Shown: positions 28,143 through 36,176 of the stretch, one piece after another
Numbering within the stretch: position 1 is the stretch's first letter
Layout of the letters: each line of letters opens with the position of its first letter
NCBI GenBank assembly: GCA_021372495.1
Contig: JAJFUF010000040.1
Coordinates: 1 to 64,000, forward strand
DNA length: 64,000 bases
Direction: 5' to 3'
DNA from: Lysobacteraceae bacterium
GTDB taxonomy: Bacteria; Pseudomonadota; Gammaproteobacteria; Xanthomonadales; Rhodanobacteraceae
Made by a program: the position numbers and the translations under genes
The notes under the pieces: model-generated
What the model was told of the DNA's origin: nothing
The model's input: the letters and a program-made list of their open reading frames with translations, nothing else
The model's database searches: none

Positions 28143-29276
28143 ATGAACGATCCAAGCCATCGCGTGCACGGGCTGGCCGGCGACAGCGTGGCGCCGGACT
28201 GGCCGGCGCTGACCGGCGCCGACGTCGCCGCGCTGCTGCGCGGCTATCCGCGATTGGGGCCGCCGCAGCGCATCGTCTGGCACAGCCCGCGTCCGCTGTC
28301 GGCCGCGTGCCTGGTCGAGACGGCGTCCGGCGTGGTCTTCGTCAAGCGCCATCACCGCCGCGTGCGCTCGCCCGCCACGCTCGGCGAAGAACATCGCTTC
28401 ATGGCGCACCTGCGCGACGCCGGCGTGCCGGTGCCGGCGGTGCTCGCCGACGCGCAGGGGCGGACCGCGGTGGCGAGCGGCGACTGGGTGTACGAAGTGC
28501 ACGCGCACGCCGCCGGCCTCGATTTGTATCGCGAAGCGGCCTCGTGGTCGCCGCTGCGGGATCGCGCGCACGCGCATGCCGCCGGCCACATGCTCGCGAC
28601 GCTGCACGACGCGGCGGCGAGCTACCGCGCGCCCCAGCGCGACACGCACATGCTGGTCGCGCGCGCCGAGCTCATCGCCTCGCCCGACCCCGTCGCCGCG
28701 CTGCGCGCGCAGTTGCCGGCGAGGCCGGGGTTGGCCGACTACCTGCGCGGGCGCGACTGGCGCCGCGATTTCGCCGAACTGCTCGCGCCGTGGCACGCCG
28801 CCGTGCAGCCGCGGCTGGCGCGGCAGGCGCCGCTGTGGACGCACAACGACTGGCACGGCTCCAACCTGTGCTGGAGCGGCGCCGATGCCGACGCGCGCAT
28901 CAGCGCGGTGTTCGACTTCGGGTTGGCCGCGCGCAACTTCGCGCTGTTCGACCTGGCCACCGCGATCGAGCGCAACGCGATCGCCTGGCTGGCGCTGGAC
29001 GGCGACGAGGCGGCGCACGCCGACATCGCCGGCGCGCTGATCGCCGGCTACCGCCAACGGCGGCCGCTGGACGCCGCGGCGATCGGCCTGCTGGCCGGCC
29101 TGCTGCCGCTGGTGCACGTGGATTTCGCGCTGTCCGAAGTGGAATATTTCCACGCCGTCACGCAAGCGCGCGCCAACGCCGACGTCGCCTACGACACCTT
29201 CCTGCGCGGCCACGCCGCGTGGTTCGGCACGCCGCCCGGACAGGCCCTGCTGCAGGCCATTCGCGACTGCGCCTGA
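28143..29276 (+). CDS. APH-fold phosphotransferase
   Basis: A 377-residue kinase of the aminoglycoside phosphotransferase/choline kinase superfamily. Catalytic loop HNDWHGSNL (about 235-243) with the catalytic Asp, then the metal-binding VFDFGLAARNFALFDLAT. The N-lobe has VVFVKRHHRRVRS with the ATP-binding Lys. Candidates include small-metabolite kinases such as thiamine, homoserine or methylthioribose kinases. It sits directly upstream of the TPP riboswitch-controlled thiamine uptake genes, so a thiamine-related kinase is tempting, but it is not itself behind the riboswitch. Antibiotic resistance is unlikely to be its normal role. Confidence 0.85.
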   Translation: MNDPSHRVHGLAGDSVAPDWPALTGADVAALLRGYPRLGPPQRIVWHSPRPLSAACLVETASGVVFVKRHHRRVRSPATLGEEHRFMAHLRDAGVPVPAVLADAQGRTAVASGDWVYEVHAHAAGLDLYREAASWSPLRDRAHAHAAGHMLATLHDAAASYRAPQRDTHMLVARAELIASPDPVAALRAQLPARPGLADYLRGRDWRRDFAELLAPWHAAVQPRLARQAPLWTHNDWHGSNLCWSGADADARISAVFDFGLAARNFALFDLATAIERNAIAWLALDGDEAAHADIAGALIAGYRQRRPLDAAAIGLLAGLLPLVHVDFALSEVEYFHAVTQARANADVAYDTFLRGHAAWFGTPPGQALLQAIRDCA

Positions 29277-29315
29277 GCCGGCGCACGTCGTTTCGTGGTT
29301 CAATAGGCGTCTGAA

Positions 29316-29392
29316 GCGGGGGTGCCCGGCGTTGCCGGGCTGAGAGAGTCCCTTGGAACCTGATCCGGTTCGCACCGGCGTAGGGAGCTTGC
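29316..29392 (+). ncRNA. TPP riboswitch (THI element)
   Basis: Conserved blocks in order: GGGGTGCCCGG, the P3 hairpin, GGGCTGAGAG, CCCTTGGAACCTGATC, CGGTT, ACCGGCGTAGGGA. These are the pyrimidine- and pyrophosphate-sensor helices of the thiamine pyrophosphate aptamer. It lies about 60 bases before the TonB-receptor ATG, suitable for control of translation start. High thiamine pyrophosphate should lower uptake gene expression. Confidence 0.95.
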
Positions 29393-29450
29393 AGATCCGG
29401 CGCGCGCCCGCGCGCCGCGTCGCCGTCGCTTCGTCCCCGCCCCGAAGACG

Positions 29451-31667
29451 ATGACGACGATGCCCCTCCCACGCACTCCCCTGGTCCTTGCCCTCCTGTC
29501 TGCCCTGGCGGTCGCCGCCCACGCGCCCACGGCACATGCCGACGACGCAGCGCACGACACGCCCAGGCAGCCGCAGGCCACGACGCTGCCCACGGTCGAA
29601 GCCAATGCCGTGCGCGACAAGGACTACCGCGCCGACAGCGCGCAGATCGACACCTTCGGCAGCTTCGGCAACGCGCCGCTGCACGACACGCCGGCCGCCG
29701 TCAGCGTGATCACCCGCGACCAGATCGACGACCGCCAGCCGCGCACGCTGAGCGAGCTGGCCCGCTCCGACGCCGCGCTGGGCGACAACTACGCGCCCGT
29801 CGGCTACTACCAGAACCTCGCCGTGCGCGGCTTCGTGCTGGACCTGGCCACCGCCTACCGCCTCAACGACATGACCCTCGCCGGCGAGCAACTGCTGCCG
29901 CTGGAAGACAAGCAGCGGGTGGAAATCCTCAAGGGCCTCGGCGGCCTGGAGGCCGGCGTGGTCGCGCCGGGCGGTCTGGTCAACTACGTCAGCAAGCGCC
30001 CGGCCGACGTGCGCAGCGTCACCGTCGGCACCGATTCGCAAGGCTCGCGCTACGGCGCGGTCGACCTGGGCGGTTGGCTTTCGCCGCGCTTCGGCGTGCG
30101 CGTCAACGCCGCGCGCGAGGACATGCATTCCTATGTCGACCACGCCGACGGCCGGCGCAATTTCCTCTCGCTGGCGGCCGACTGGAAGATCAGCCCGAAC
30201 GCGACGCTGCAACTCGACACCGACTACCAGGACAGCGCGCAGCGCTCGGCATCCGGCTACCAGTTGCTGGGCGGCAGCGCCATTCCCGCCCACCCCAGCC
30301 GCACGCGCATGCTCGGCTTCGAACCGTGGCAGCAGCCGGTGGGCATCCGCGCCAGCAACAGCACGGCGCGCTTCGCCTACCGTTTCGACAACGGCTGGAG
30401 CGCGCAGCTCTCGGCCGGGCGCAGCCGCAGCGTGATCGACGACAACGTCGCCTTCGCCTACGGCTGCTTCTACTCGCCCGACTGCGCCAGCGGCGCCACC
30501 CCCGGCTACTTCTTCGCGCCCAACGGCGATTACGACATCTACGATTACCGCAGCCCCGACGACACCCGCCGCAACGACGAGGTGCGCGGCGTGCTCAAGG
30601 GCAGCTTCGACACCGGCGCGGTGGGCCACGAGGTCAGCCTCGGCGCCAGCGCCTTCCGCCGCACGCTCGACCAGCGACCCTACGTCTACGACTACGTGGG
30701 CACGGGCAACATCGACCAGATCGACCCGCCCTACTTCGCGCCTTCGCCGAACCAGCCCGGCCCGTCCGCGCGCACGCTCACCAGTTGGCAGCGCTCGGTC
30801 TTCGCGATGGACCGCCTGCACCTCGGCGCGCAGTGGCAACTGCTGGCCGGCGGCCGCTTCGTGCGCCTGGACGAGCGCGCCTACGACGACGCCGGCGCGC
30901 CGCAGCGCGACACCCGCCTGGACAAGGCGCTGCCGCAGGCGGCCGTGCTGTGGCAGCCGACCGCGCCGCTGACCGCCTACGCGAGCTACAGCGAGAGCCT
31001 GTCGCTGGGCGCCGAGGCGCCGTACTGGACCTCCAACGGCGGCACCGTGCTGGCGCCGCGGCTGGCGCGCCAGCTCGAGACCGGCGTGAAGTACGAGTGG
31101 AGCGACGCGCTGAGCCTGCAGGCGGCGCTGTACCGCATGCGCCAGCCCTACCAGTTCGCGCAGCCGGACGGCACCGCCGAGGGCTTCACCTTCGTGCAGC
31201 GCGGCGACCAGGTGCACACGGGCCTGGAGCTCGACGCGGCCGGCCGCGTCAGTCCCGACCTGCGCCTCACCGCCAGCCTCAACCTGATCCAGGCGCGCGC
31301 GCAGAACACCGGCACGCCGTCCTACGAGAACCACCAGATCGTCAACGTGCCGCGCGTGCGCACGGCCGTCTATCTGGATTACCGCCTGCCGCTCGCGGCC
31401 GACCTCGGCCTGCTCGCCGGCTGGCGCTACGCCAGCGCCAACCCGGCCACGCCCGACGGCCGCATCCACGTGCCGGCCTACCACGTGTTCGACCTCGGGC
31501 TGCGCTACGCCACCCGCTGGAACGGCCACGCGCTGACCTGGCGGCTGAACGTCGACAACGTGTTCAACCGCTTCTACTGGCGCGATACCGGCAGCGCCTA
31601 CGGCGACAGCTACCTGTTCCCCGGCGCGCCGCGGCTGGCGCGGCTGTCGCTCGACGCGGCGTTCTGA
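29451..31667 (+). CDS. TonB-dependent outer-membrane receptor for thiamine
   Basis: A 738-residue receptor. A signal peptide (LVLALLSALAVAAHAPTAHA, residues about 9-30) precedes a plug domain with NAPLHDTPAAVSVITRDQID, a TonB-box-like N-terminus, and VEILKGLGGLEAGVVAPGGL. The C-terminal beta-barrel has alternating strands and ends with an aromatic Phe (LSLDAAF), as needed for outer-membrane insertion. Siderophore-receptor-like sequence, but the TPP riboswitch upstream and the PnuC-type permease downstream point to thiamine or a precursor as substrate. ATG at 29451 or the internal ATG at 29460 may be used. Confidence 0.9.
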   Translation: MTTMPLPRTPLVLALLSALAVAAHAPTAHADDAAHDTPRQPQATTLPTVEANAVRDKDYRADSAQIDTFGSFGNAPLHDTPAAVSVITRDQIDDRQPRTLSELARSDAALGDNYAPVGYYQNLAVRGFVLDLATAYRLNDMTLAGEQLLPLEDKQRVEILKGLGGLEAGVVAPGGLVNYVSKRPADVRSVTVGTDSQGSRYGAVDLGGWLSPRFGVRVNAAREDMHSYVDHADGRRNFLSLAADWKISPNATLQLDTDYQDSAQRSASGYQLLGGSAIPAHPSRTRMLGFEPWQQPVGIRASNSTARFAYRFDNGWSAQLSAGRSRSVIDDNVAFAYGCFYSPDCASGATPGYFFAPNGDYDIYDYRSPDDTRRNDEVRGVLKGSFDTGAVGHEVSLGASAFRRTLDQRPYVYDYVGTGNIDQIDPPYFAPSPNQPGPSARTLTSWQRSVFAMDRLHLGAQWQLLAGGRFVRLDERAYDDAGAPQRDTRLDKALPQAAVLWQPTAPLTAYASYSESLSLGAEAPYWTSNGGTVLAPRLARQLETGVKYEWSDALSLQAALYRMRQPYQFAQPDGTAEGFTFVQRGDQVHTGLELDAAGRVSPDLRLTASLNLIQARAQNTGTPSYENHQIVNVPRVRTAVYLDYRLPLAADLGLLAGWRYASANPATPDGRIHVPAYHVFDLGLRYATRWNGHALTWRLNVDNVFNRFYWRDTGSAYGDSYLFPGAPRLARLSLDAAF

Positions 31668-31669
31668 GC

Positions 31670-32257
31670 ATGTCCCGGATCGAGCTGGCCGCGGCACTGC
31701 TCAGCGCCTGGGCCGTGTGGCTGATGGCCCGGCGCCGACCGCTGGGCTGGCCGATCGGCCTGCTGTCGGTGCTGGTCTACGCGGCGGTCTTCCTCGACGC
31801 CAAGCTCTACTCCGACGCCCTGCTGCAGGGCGCCTTCGCGGCGCTGATCGTCTACGGCTGGCATCGCTGGCTGCGCCACCTGGGCGACGACGGCCGCGTC
31901 GAGGTGGCACCGCTGCCGGCCCGGCAGGCCGCCGCGCACGTCGCGCTCGGCCTGCTCGGCGCGCTGGCGCTCGGCTTCGCCATGCACCGCTGGACCGACG
32001 CCGCCCTGCCCTGGCTGGACGCCGCGCTCACCGCCTTCAGCCTGGTCGCCCAATGGTGGCAGGGCCGCCGCCACATCGCCGCGTGGTGGCTGTGGATCGC
32101 GGTCGACGTGGTCTACATCGGCGAATACGTCTACAAGGCGCTGCTGATCACGTCGGTGCTGTACGCGGGGTTCATCGTGCTGGCGATCGTCGGACTGCGC
32201 AGTTGGCGGCAGGCCGTCCGCCACGCTGAGCCGGAGGCGATGCGGGCCGGCGCCTGA
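31670..32257 (+). CDS. pnuT: PnuC-family vitamin permease, probably PnuT (thiamine)
   Basis: A 195-residue inner-membrane protein with seven predicted helices. It starts 2 bases after the receptor stop, so both are on one transcript under the TPP riboswitch. Family features are the first helix WPIGLLSVLVYAAVFLDAKL, the LLQGAFAALIVYGWHRWLRH motif and the repeat-like WWQGRRHIAAWWLWIAVDVV. PnuT members transport thiamine by facilitated diffusion and rely on a kinase to trap it. Substrate assignment rests on the operon and riboswitch. Confidence 0.88.
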   Translation: MSRIELAAALLSAWAVWLMARRRPLGWPIGLLSVLVYAAVFLDAKLYSDALLQGAFAALIVYGWHRWLRHLGDDGRVEVAPLPARQAAAHVALGLLGALALGFAMHRWTDAALPWLDAALTAFSLVAQWWQGRRHIAAWWLWIAVDVVYIGEYVYKALLITSVLYAGFIVLAIVGLRSWRQAVRHAEPEAMRAGA

Positions 32258-32260
32258 TGC

Positions 32261-32286
32261 CGCCGCCGGATGTTCTTCCGGCGGCG
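32261..32286 (+). terminator. Hairpin after pnuT
   Basis: A 10-bp stem CGCCGCCGGA / TCCGGCGGCG with loop TGTTCT begins 3 bases after the pnuT stop. No T tract follows, so it may be a weak terminator or an mRNA-end stabiliser; it also lies 38 bases from the stop of the convergent decarboxylase gene. Confidence 0.5.
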
Positions 32287-32323
32287 CAAAGGAAGATGGC
32301 CACGGATCGGGACGTGGCCGTGC

Positions 32324-33727
32324 TCACGCGGGCCGATCCCCGCGCAGCGCGCGGAACACCCGCACGATCGCCGCCGCGCTGCGCGCCGCGTCGTCTTCCG
32401 AGGTCGCCCAGTTCGACACCGAGACGCGCATCGCGGCCATGCCGTGCCAGGTGGTGCCGCTCAGCCAGCAGGTGCCGTCGCGCTGGACGCCGGTGACGAC
32501 ATCGCGCGTGATCGCGTCGTCGTCGCCGAAGCGCACCAGCACCTGGTTCAGCACCACGTCGTTGAGCACGCGCACGCCGGCTTCGGCGGCGAGGATGCCC
32601 GCGATCTGGCGCGCGCGGGCGCAGCAGCGGTCCACCAGCGCCTCGACGCCTTCGCGCCCGAGCGTGCGCAGCGTGGCGTAGACCGGCACGCCGCGGGCGC
32701 GCCGCGAGAACTCCGGTACCCAGTCGACGGCGTCGCGCTCGGCGCCGCCGGTCTGGATCAGGTAGGCGGCGGCGGACGTCATCGCCGCACGGTGGTCCTC
32801 GGCGTGGCGGACGATGGCGACGCCGCAGTCGTAGGGCACGTTCAGCCACTTGTGCGCGTCGGTGGCCCAGGAATCGGCCAGCTCGACGCCGTCGGCCAGC
32901 GCCTTGTGCGTGCGGCTGGCGCGCGCCCACAGACCGAAGGCGCCGTCGACGTGCAGCCACGCGCCGGCGTCGTGGGCGATGCCGCCGATCTCGCGCAGCG
33001 GGTCGAACGCGCCGGTGTTCACGTTGCCGGCCTGCGCGCAGACGATCGTCGGCCCGTCGAACGCCGCCAGTACTTCGCGCAGCCGCTCGGGACGCATCCG
33101 CCCCTGCGCATCCGCTTCCACGCGCCGCAGCGCGCGCGTGCCGAGGCCGAGATAGCGCATCGCCACGTCGATGGTGACGTGCGATTCGGCGGAAACGACG
33201 ATGTTGACGCGCGGCGCGCCGCTGAGTCCGTCCGCCTCGACGTCCCAGCCGACGCGGCGCAGCACGCCGTGACGCGCGGCGGCGAGGCAGGTGAAGTTCG
33301 CCATCTGGCAACCGGTGACGAAGCCGACGCCCGACGCGCGCGGCAGGTCGAACAATTCCAGCAGCCATTCGCCGGCGACCTCCTCCACCACCGCCGCAAG
33401 CGGCGAGGTCGCATGGATGCCCGCGTTCTGGTCCCACGCCGAGGTGAGCAGGTCGGCGGCGAGCGCCACCGGATGGCTGCCGCCGATCACGAAGCCGAAG
33501 TAGCGCGGCGATGCGCTGGCGACCGTGCCGCGTTCGCCCTGCGCCGCCAGCAGGTCGATCACCGCGCCGCCGTCCTCGCCCCGCTGCGACAGCGGCGCGC
33601 GCAGGGCGGACAGCAGCTCGTCGCGGCCGGCGCGCGCGCCGACGTGCCGTTCGGGCAGATGGCGCAGGTACTCGGAAGCATGGGCGCGGGCCCGCTCGAG
33701 CAGGGGATCGAATGTCCCGGTCAGCAT
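32324..33727 (-). CDS. Group II PLP-dependent decarboxylase
   Basis: A 467-residue pyridoxal-phosphate enzyme of the aromatic-L-amino-acid/glutamate decarboxylase fold. Features: SPRYFGFVIGGSHPVALAAD, GVGFVTGCQMANFTCLAAAR (phosphate-binding), AESHVTIDVAMRYLGLG (ring-stacking His), WLHVDGAFGLWA (ring-N Asp), and the Schiff-base Lys in ATDAHKWLNVPYDCG. Natural substrate cannot be told from sequence. Start ATG opens MLTGTFDPLL. A partial duplicate of codons about 30-133 lies 2.1 kb away at 35770. Confidence 0.9.
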   Translation of the reverse strand: MLTGTFDPLLERARAHASEYLRHLPERHVGARAGRDELLSALRAPLSQRGEDGGAVIDLLAAQGERGTVASASPRYFGFVIGGSHPVALAADLLTSAWDQNAGIHATSPLAAVVEEVAGEWLLELFDLPRASGVGFVTGCQMANFTCLAAARHGVLRRVGWDVEADGLSGAPRVNIVVSAESHVTIDVAMRYLGLGTRALRRVEADAQGRMRPERLREVLAAFDGPTIVCAQAGNVNTGAFDPLREIGGIAHDAGAWLHVDGAFGLWARASRTHKALADGVELADSWATDAHKWLNVPYDCGVAIVRHAEDHRAAMTSAAAYLIQTGGAERDAVDWVPEFSRRARGVPVYATLRTLGREGVEALVDRCCARARQIAGILAAEAGVRVLNDVVLNQVLVRFGDDDAITRDVVTGVQRDGTCWLSGTTWHGMAAMRVSVSNWATSEDDAARSAAAIVRVFRALRGDRPA

Positions 33728-33997
33728 GGCGGCGAGTCCCTGGGTCGAAGTCCCGCCAAGTATGCAGCGGGGTCGAACCGGCGGTACAGCGCGCCCCGGC
33801 ATCGGGCCCGAGCGCCGCCCTGCCGCACCAAAGCGAGCCTGCAAGCGCTCAACCCATGCCAACTTCAGCGGCGTGCCGGGCAAGGCCGGGCGCATCGCGG
33901 CAAGCGCACGCCGATCCGGGTTTCGCGTGCTTTGTTTTCCCGCAGCGTGAAGTTTCCGTAACGCGCACGACGGAACGAGCCCGCTCCGGCCCCGCCC

Positions 33998-34011
33998 TTG
34001 ATACACATCAA
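33998..34011. promoter_or_regulatory. Perfect FNR/Anr box TTGATACACATCAA
   Basis: An exact match to the FNR/Anr consensus TTGAT-N4-ATCAA, 81 bases before the HdeD-like ATG and 271 bases before the divergent decarboxylase. The position suits activation of the HdeD-like gene at low oxygen. Confidence 0.65.
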
Positions 34012-34091
34012 CATTGCGCCGCGATACGGGCCATAGCGTGCCGAACGCGCATCGCCGATCTTGCGGCGTGCTTCATCGACAGGTGGCTCAG

Positions 34092-34682
34092 ATGGCCAGG
34101 ACAATCGCAGGATTTCCCCCGGAAGCGGCCGAGCGCAGCATGCGTGCGCAATGGGGATGGTACGTGGCACTCGGCGTCGTGCTGCTGGTCCTCGCCGTGG
34201 TGGCGGGCATGAACCTGTACGCCGCAACCGTGGCGTCGGTGTACATGGTCGGCATCCTGATGCTGGTCGGGGCGCTGGCGCAGATCGCGCACGCCTTCCA
34301 GGTACGCCACTGGGGCGGGGTCGTCGCCTGGCTGCTGGCCGGCCTGCTGTACGGCGCCGCCGGCATCTTCGCATTCGCCAATCCGTTGCTGGCCGCCGCG
34401 ACGCTCACCCTGCTGCTCGCGTTCGCGCTGATCGCCTCCGGCATCATGCGCGCCTGGTGGAGCACCTCGCTGCGCCCGCTTCGCGGCTGGGGCTGGATCG
34501 CTGCGTCGGGCGTGATTTCCGCCGTCGTCGGCGTCGTCTTCATCGCCGGCTGGCCGCAGAACACGCTGTGGCTGCTCGGCATGATCCTGGTCCTGGACCT
34601 CGCCTTCCAGGGCGCGACCGCGATCGCGTTCGGCCTGGCCCTGAGACGCCTCGGGGCGGAGTCGGGACACGCCACCCTTTGA
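34092..34682 (+). CDS. HdeD-family (DUF308) membrane protein
   Basis: A 196-residue inner-membrane protein with six helices in three DUF308 pairs (WYVALGVVLLVLAVVAGMNL, VASVYMVGILMLVGALAQIA, VVAWLLAGLLYGAAGIFAFA, and similar). HdeD in E. coli helps acid resistance at high cell density; molecular activity is unknown. AGGTGG lies 5 bases before the chosen ATG; the in-frame ATG at 34014 would overlap the upstream FNR box region and is less likely. Followed by a perfect inverted repeat. Confidence 0.88.
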   Translation: MARTIAGFPPEAAERSMRAQWGWYVALGVVLLVLAVVAGMNLYAATVASVYMVGILMLVGALAQIAHAFQVRHWGGVVAWLLAGLLYGAAGIFAFANPLLAAATLTLLLAFALIASGIMRAWWSTSLRPLRGWGWIAASGVISAVVGVVFIAGWPQNTLWLLGMILVLDLAFQGATAIAFGLALRRLGAESGHATL

Positions 34683-34683
34683 T

Positions 34684-34707
34684 CGCGACCGCCGCGCGGC
34701 GGTCGCG
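34684..34707 (+). terminator. Inverted repeat after the HdeD-like gene
   Basis: A 10-bp perfect stem CGCGACCGCC / GGCGGTCGCG with loop GCGC begins 2 bases after the stop. No T run. Possible terminator shared with the convergent cupin gene. Confidence 0.4.
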
Positions 34708-34802
34708 CCGCGCGGCGACGCCAGGCACGGCAAGCCCCGGAAAACCGCGCGAAGCGGACGTCATGCGCCCGACTGCCGTTCGCACCGTCTTCGTGCGCGC
34801 GT

Positions 34803-35186
34803 CTACGCCTCATGCGCCGCTTCGGCGGCCATCGCCTCTGCCCGCGTCGCGTGCACCGTGCCCGGCGCATGCTGCGGCGGCGCGTAGATCGTATACAGAT
34901 GCAGGGGCTCGTCGCCGGTGTTGATCAGGTTGTGGCGCGTGCCTGCGGGCACGACCACCATCGATCCTTTCTCCACCTCGCGACGACCTCCGTCCAGCAC
35001 CGCCGCGCCCTCGCCCTCAACCAGGATCAGCACCTGATCGACGTCGGCGTGGGTTTCCTCGCCGATGTCCTCGCCGGGCCGCAGGCACATCAGCACCACC
35101 TGGCTGTGCTTGTTGGTGACGATCTCGCGGCGGAAATCGCCGTTGTTCTTCGCGAGTTTCCTGATGCTGCCAGCGTAAGCCGCCAT
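34803..35186 (-). CDS. Small cupin-domain protein
   Basis: A 127-residue single cupin. Motif 1 is LRPGEDIGEETHADVDQVLILVEGEG, with an E-x-H pair instead of the full metal set. Motif 2 is VVVPAGTRHNLINTGDEPLHL with its His. It starts at ATG with GAGAGG about 7 bases upstream. Such stand-alone cupins (MAAYAGSIRKLAKNN... type) are common in proteobacteria and sometimes annotated as sugar-isomerase-like; a substrate is not known. Lies alone between convergent and co-oriented neighbours. Confidence 0.85.
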   Translation of the reverse strand: MAAYAGSIRKLAKNNGDFRREIVTNKHSQVVLMCLRPGEDIGEETHADVDQVLILVEGEGAAVLDGGRREVEKGSMVVVPAGTRHNLINTGDEPLHLYTIYAPPQHAPGTVHATRAEAMAAEAAHEA

Positions 35187-35345
35187 GACACGCCTCTCGT
35201 CGCACGGGACTCCATCGTGCGGACGCGGGCAAGGGCGGTATTGATCGGGGTCAGGGTCGGCGATCGGTGGACCGGCCGACAGGCGGTCGCTGCGGCATGC
35301 GCGGTGCGCCACGGCAGGCGCGAGCCGGCGCGACGCCCGCAGGCT

Positions 35346-35663
35346 TCAGCGCCTGCGCGCCAGCAGGAGCCCGATCATTGCCGCAGCGCCCACTGCCGCG
35401 GCGATCCAGGCGACGGGATGCTCGCGCATGTTTTCCCGCACGTCGTCGGTGGCGTTGCGCACGCGCCTGATGGCGCGCTCGCCGAACTCGCGCGTCCGCT
35501 CGCCCAGCTCGCCCGTCGAGTATTGGACCTTCGAAGCGAACTCGGCGGCCGCCGCCTGCGCCTCGCGCGCCGTTCTCGACAAGTCCCGGGTCAGTTTGTC
35601 GGCCGCGACGCGAACCGTCTCGGCCATCTCGCCGCGTGTTCCATTGTCTGCCAGGCCAGCCAT
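35346..35663 (-). CDS. DUF883/ElaB-YqjD-like tail-anchored protein
   Basis: A 105-residue protein: a long amphipathic helical region (VRVAADKLTRDLSRTAREAQ to RRVRNATDDVRENMREHPVA) and a C-terminal membrane helix WIAAAVGAAAMIGLLLARRR. The REHPVAWIAAAVGAA junction is the DUF883 hallmark. In E. coli ElaB and YqjD associate with ribosomes in stationary phase through the N-terminus and anchor them at the membrane. GGAG lies 7 bases before the ATG. Expression is usually stress-dependent; no promoter was identified here. Confidence 0.85.
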   Translation of the reverse strand: MAGLADNGTRGEMAETVRVAADKLTRDLSRTAREAQAAAAEFASKVQYSTGELGERTREFGERAIRRVRNATDDVRENMREHPVAWIAAAVGAAAMIGLLLARRR

Positions 35664-35769
35664 GAAAGGATTCTCCGCGCGGGCGGCGGATGCCGCTGCG
35701 GCGAATATGCCTTCGCGGGCGCGCGTCGCATTGCGGCATGTCAAGGAAACGGAGGCGCAGCGCAACCGT

Positions 35770-36082
35770 CCGATGCGCGCGGCGGGTCGAACAATTCCGG
35801 CAGCCATTCGCCGGCGACCTCCTCCGCCACCGCCGCCAGCAGCGGCGAGGCCGCATGGATGCCCGCGCTCCGGTCCCACGCCGACGTGAGCAGGCCGGCG
35901 GCGAGCGCCACCGGATGGCTGCCGCCGATCACGCAGCCGAAGTAGCGCAGCGATGCGCTGGCGACCGTGCCGCGTTCGCCCTGCGCCGCCCGCAGGTCGA
36001 TCACCGCGCCGGCGTCCTCGCCCCGCTGCGACAGCGGCGCGCGCAGGGCGGACAGCAGCCCGTCGCGGCCGGCGCGCGCGCC
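35770..36082 (-). pseudogene. Truncated duplicate of the PLP decarboxylase
   Basis: These 313 bases match 33331-33640, the N-terminal part of the intact decarboxylase gene (codons about 30-133), with one 3-base insertion and scattered substitutions (roughly 90 percent identity by eye). The frame is still open in the copy (SQRGEDAGAVIDL, IGGSHPVALAAGLL, VAGEWLPELFD), but it has no start region and no catalytic C-terminal part, so it is a gene fragment. Same orientation as the parent. Several changes are non-synonymous, in line with loss of constraint. Confidence 0.85.
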
Positions 36083-36176
36083 CAACGACGCAGCGCAGGT
36101 CCTGCCGGTTCGCGCGCCCCGGCCGGGATCGGCGGGCCGGGGCGCAGACGGAAAGCGTCCCGCGCCCCGGCGTCAT

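Noticed and set aside
27795..28144. Minus-strand 116-codon frame upstream of the PIN gene
   Set aside because: Arg-rich shadow-like composition, no ribosome site, and no recognisable domain.
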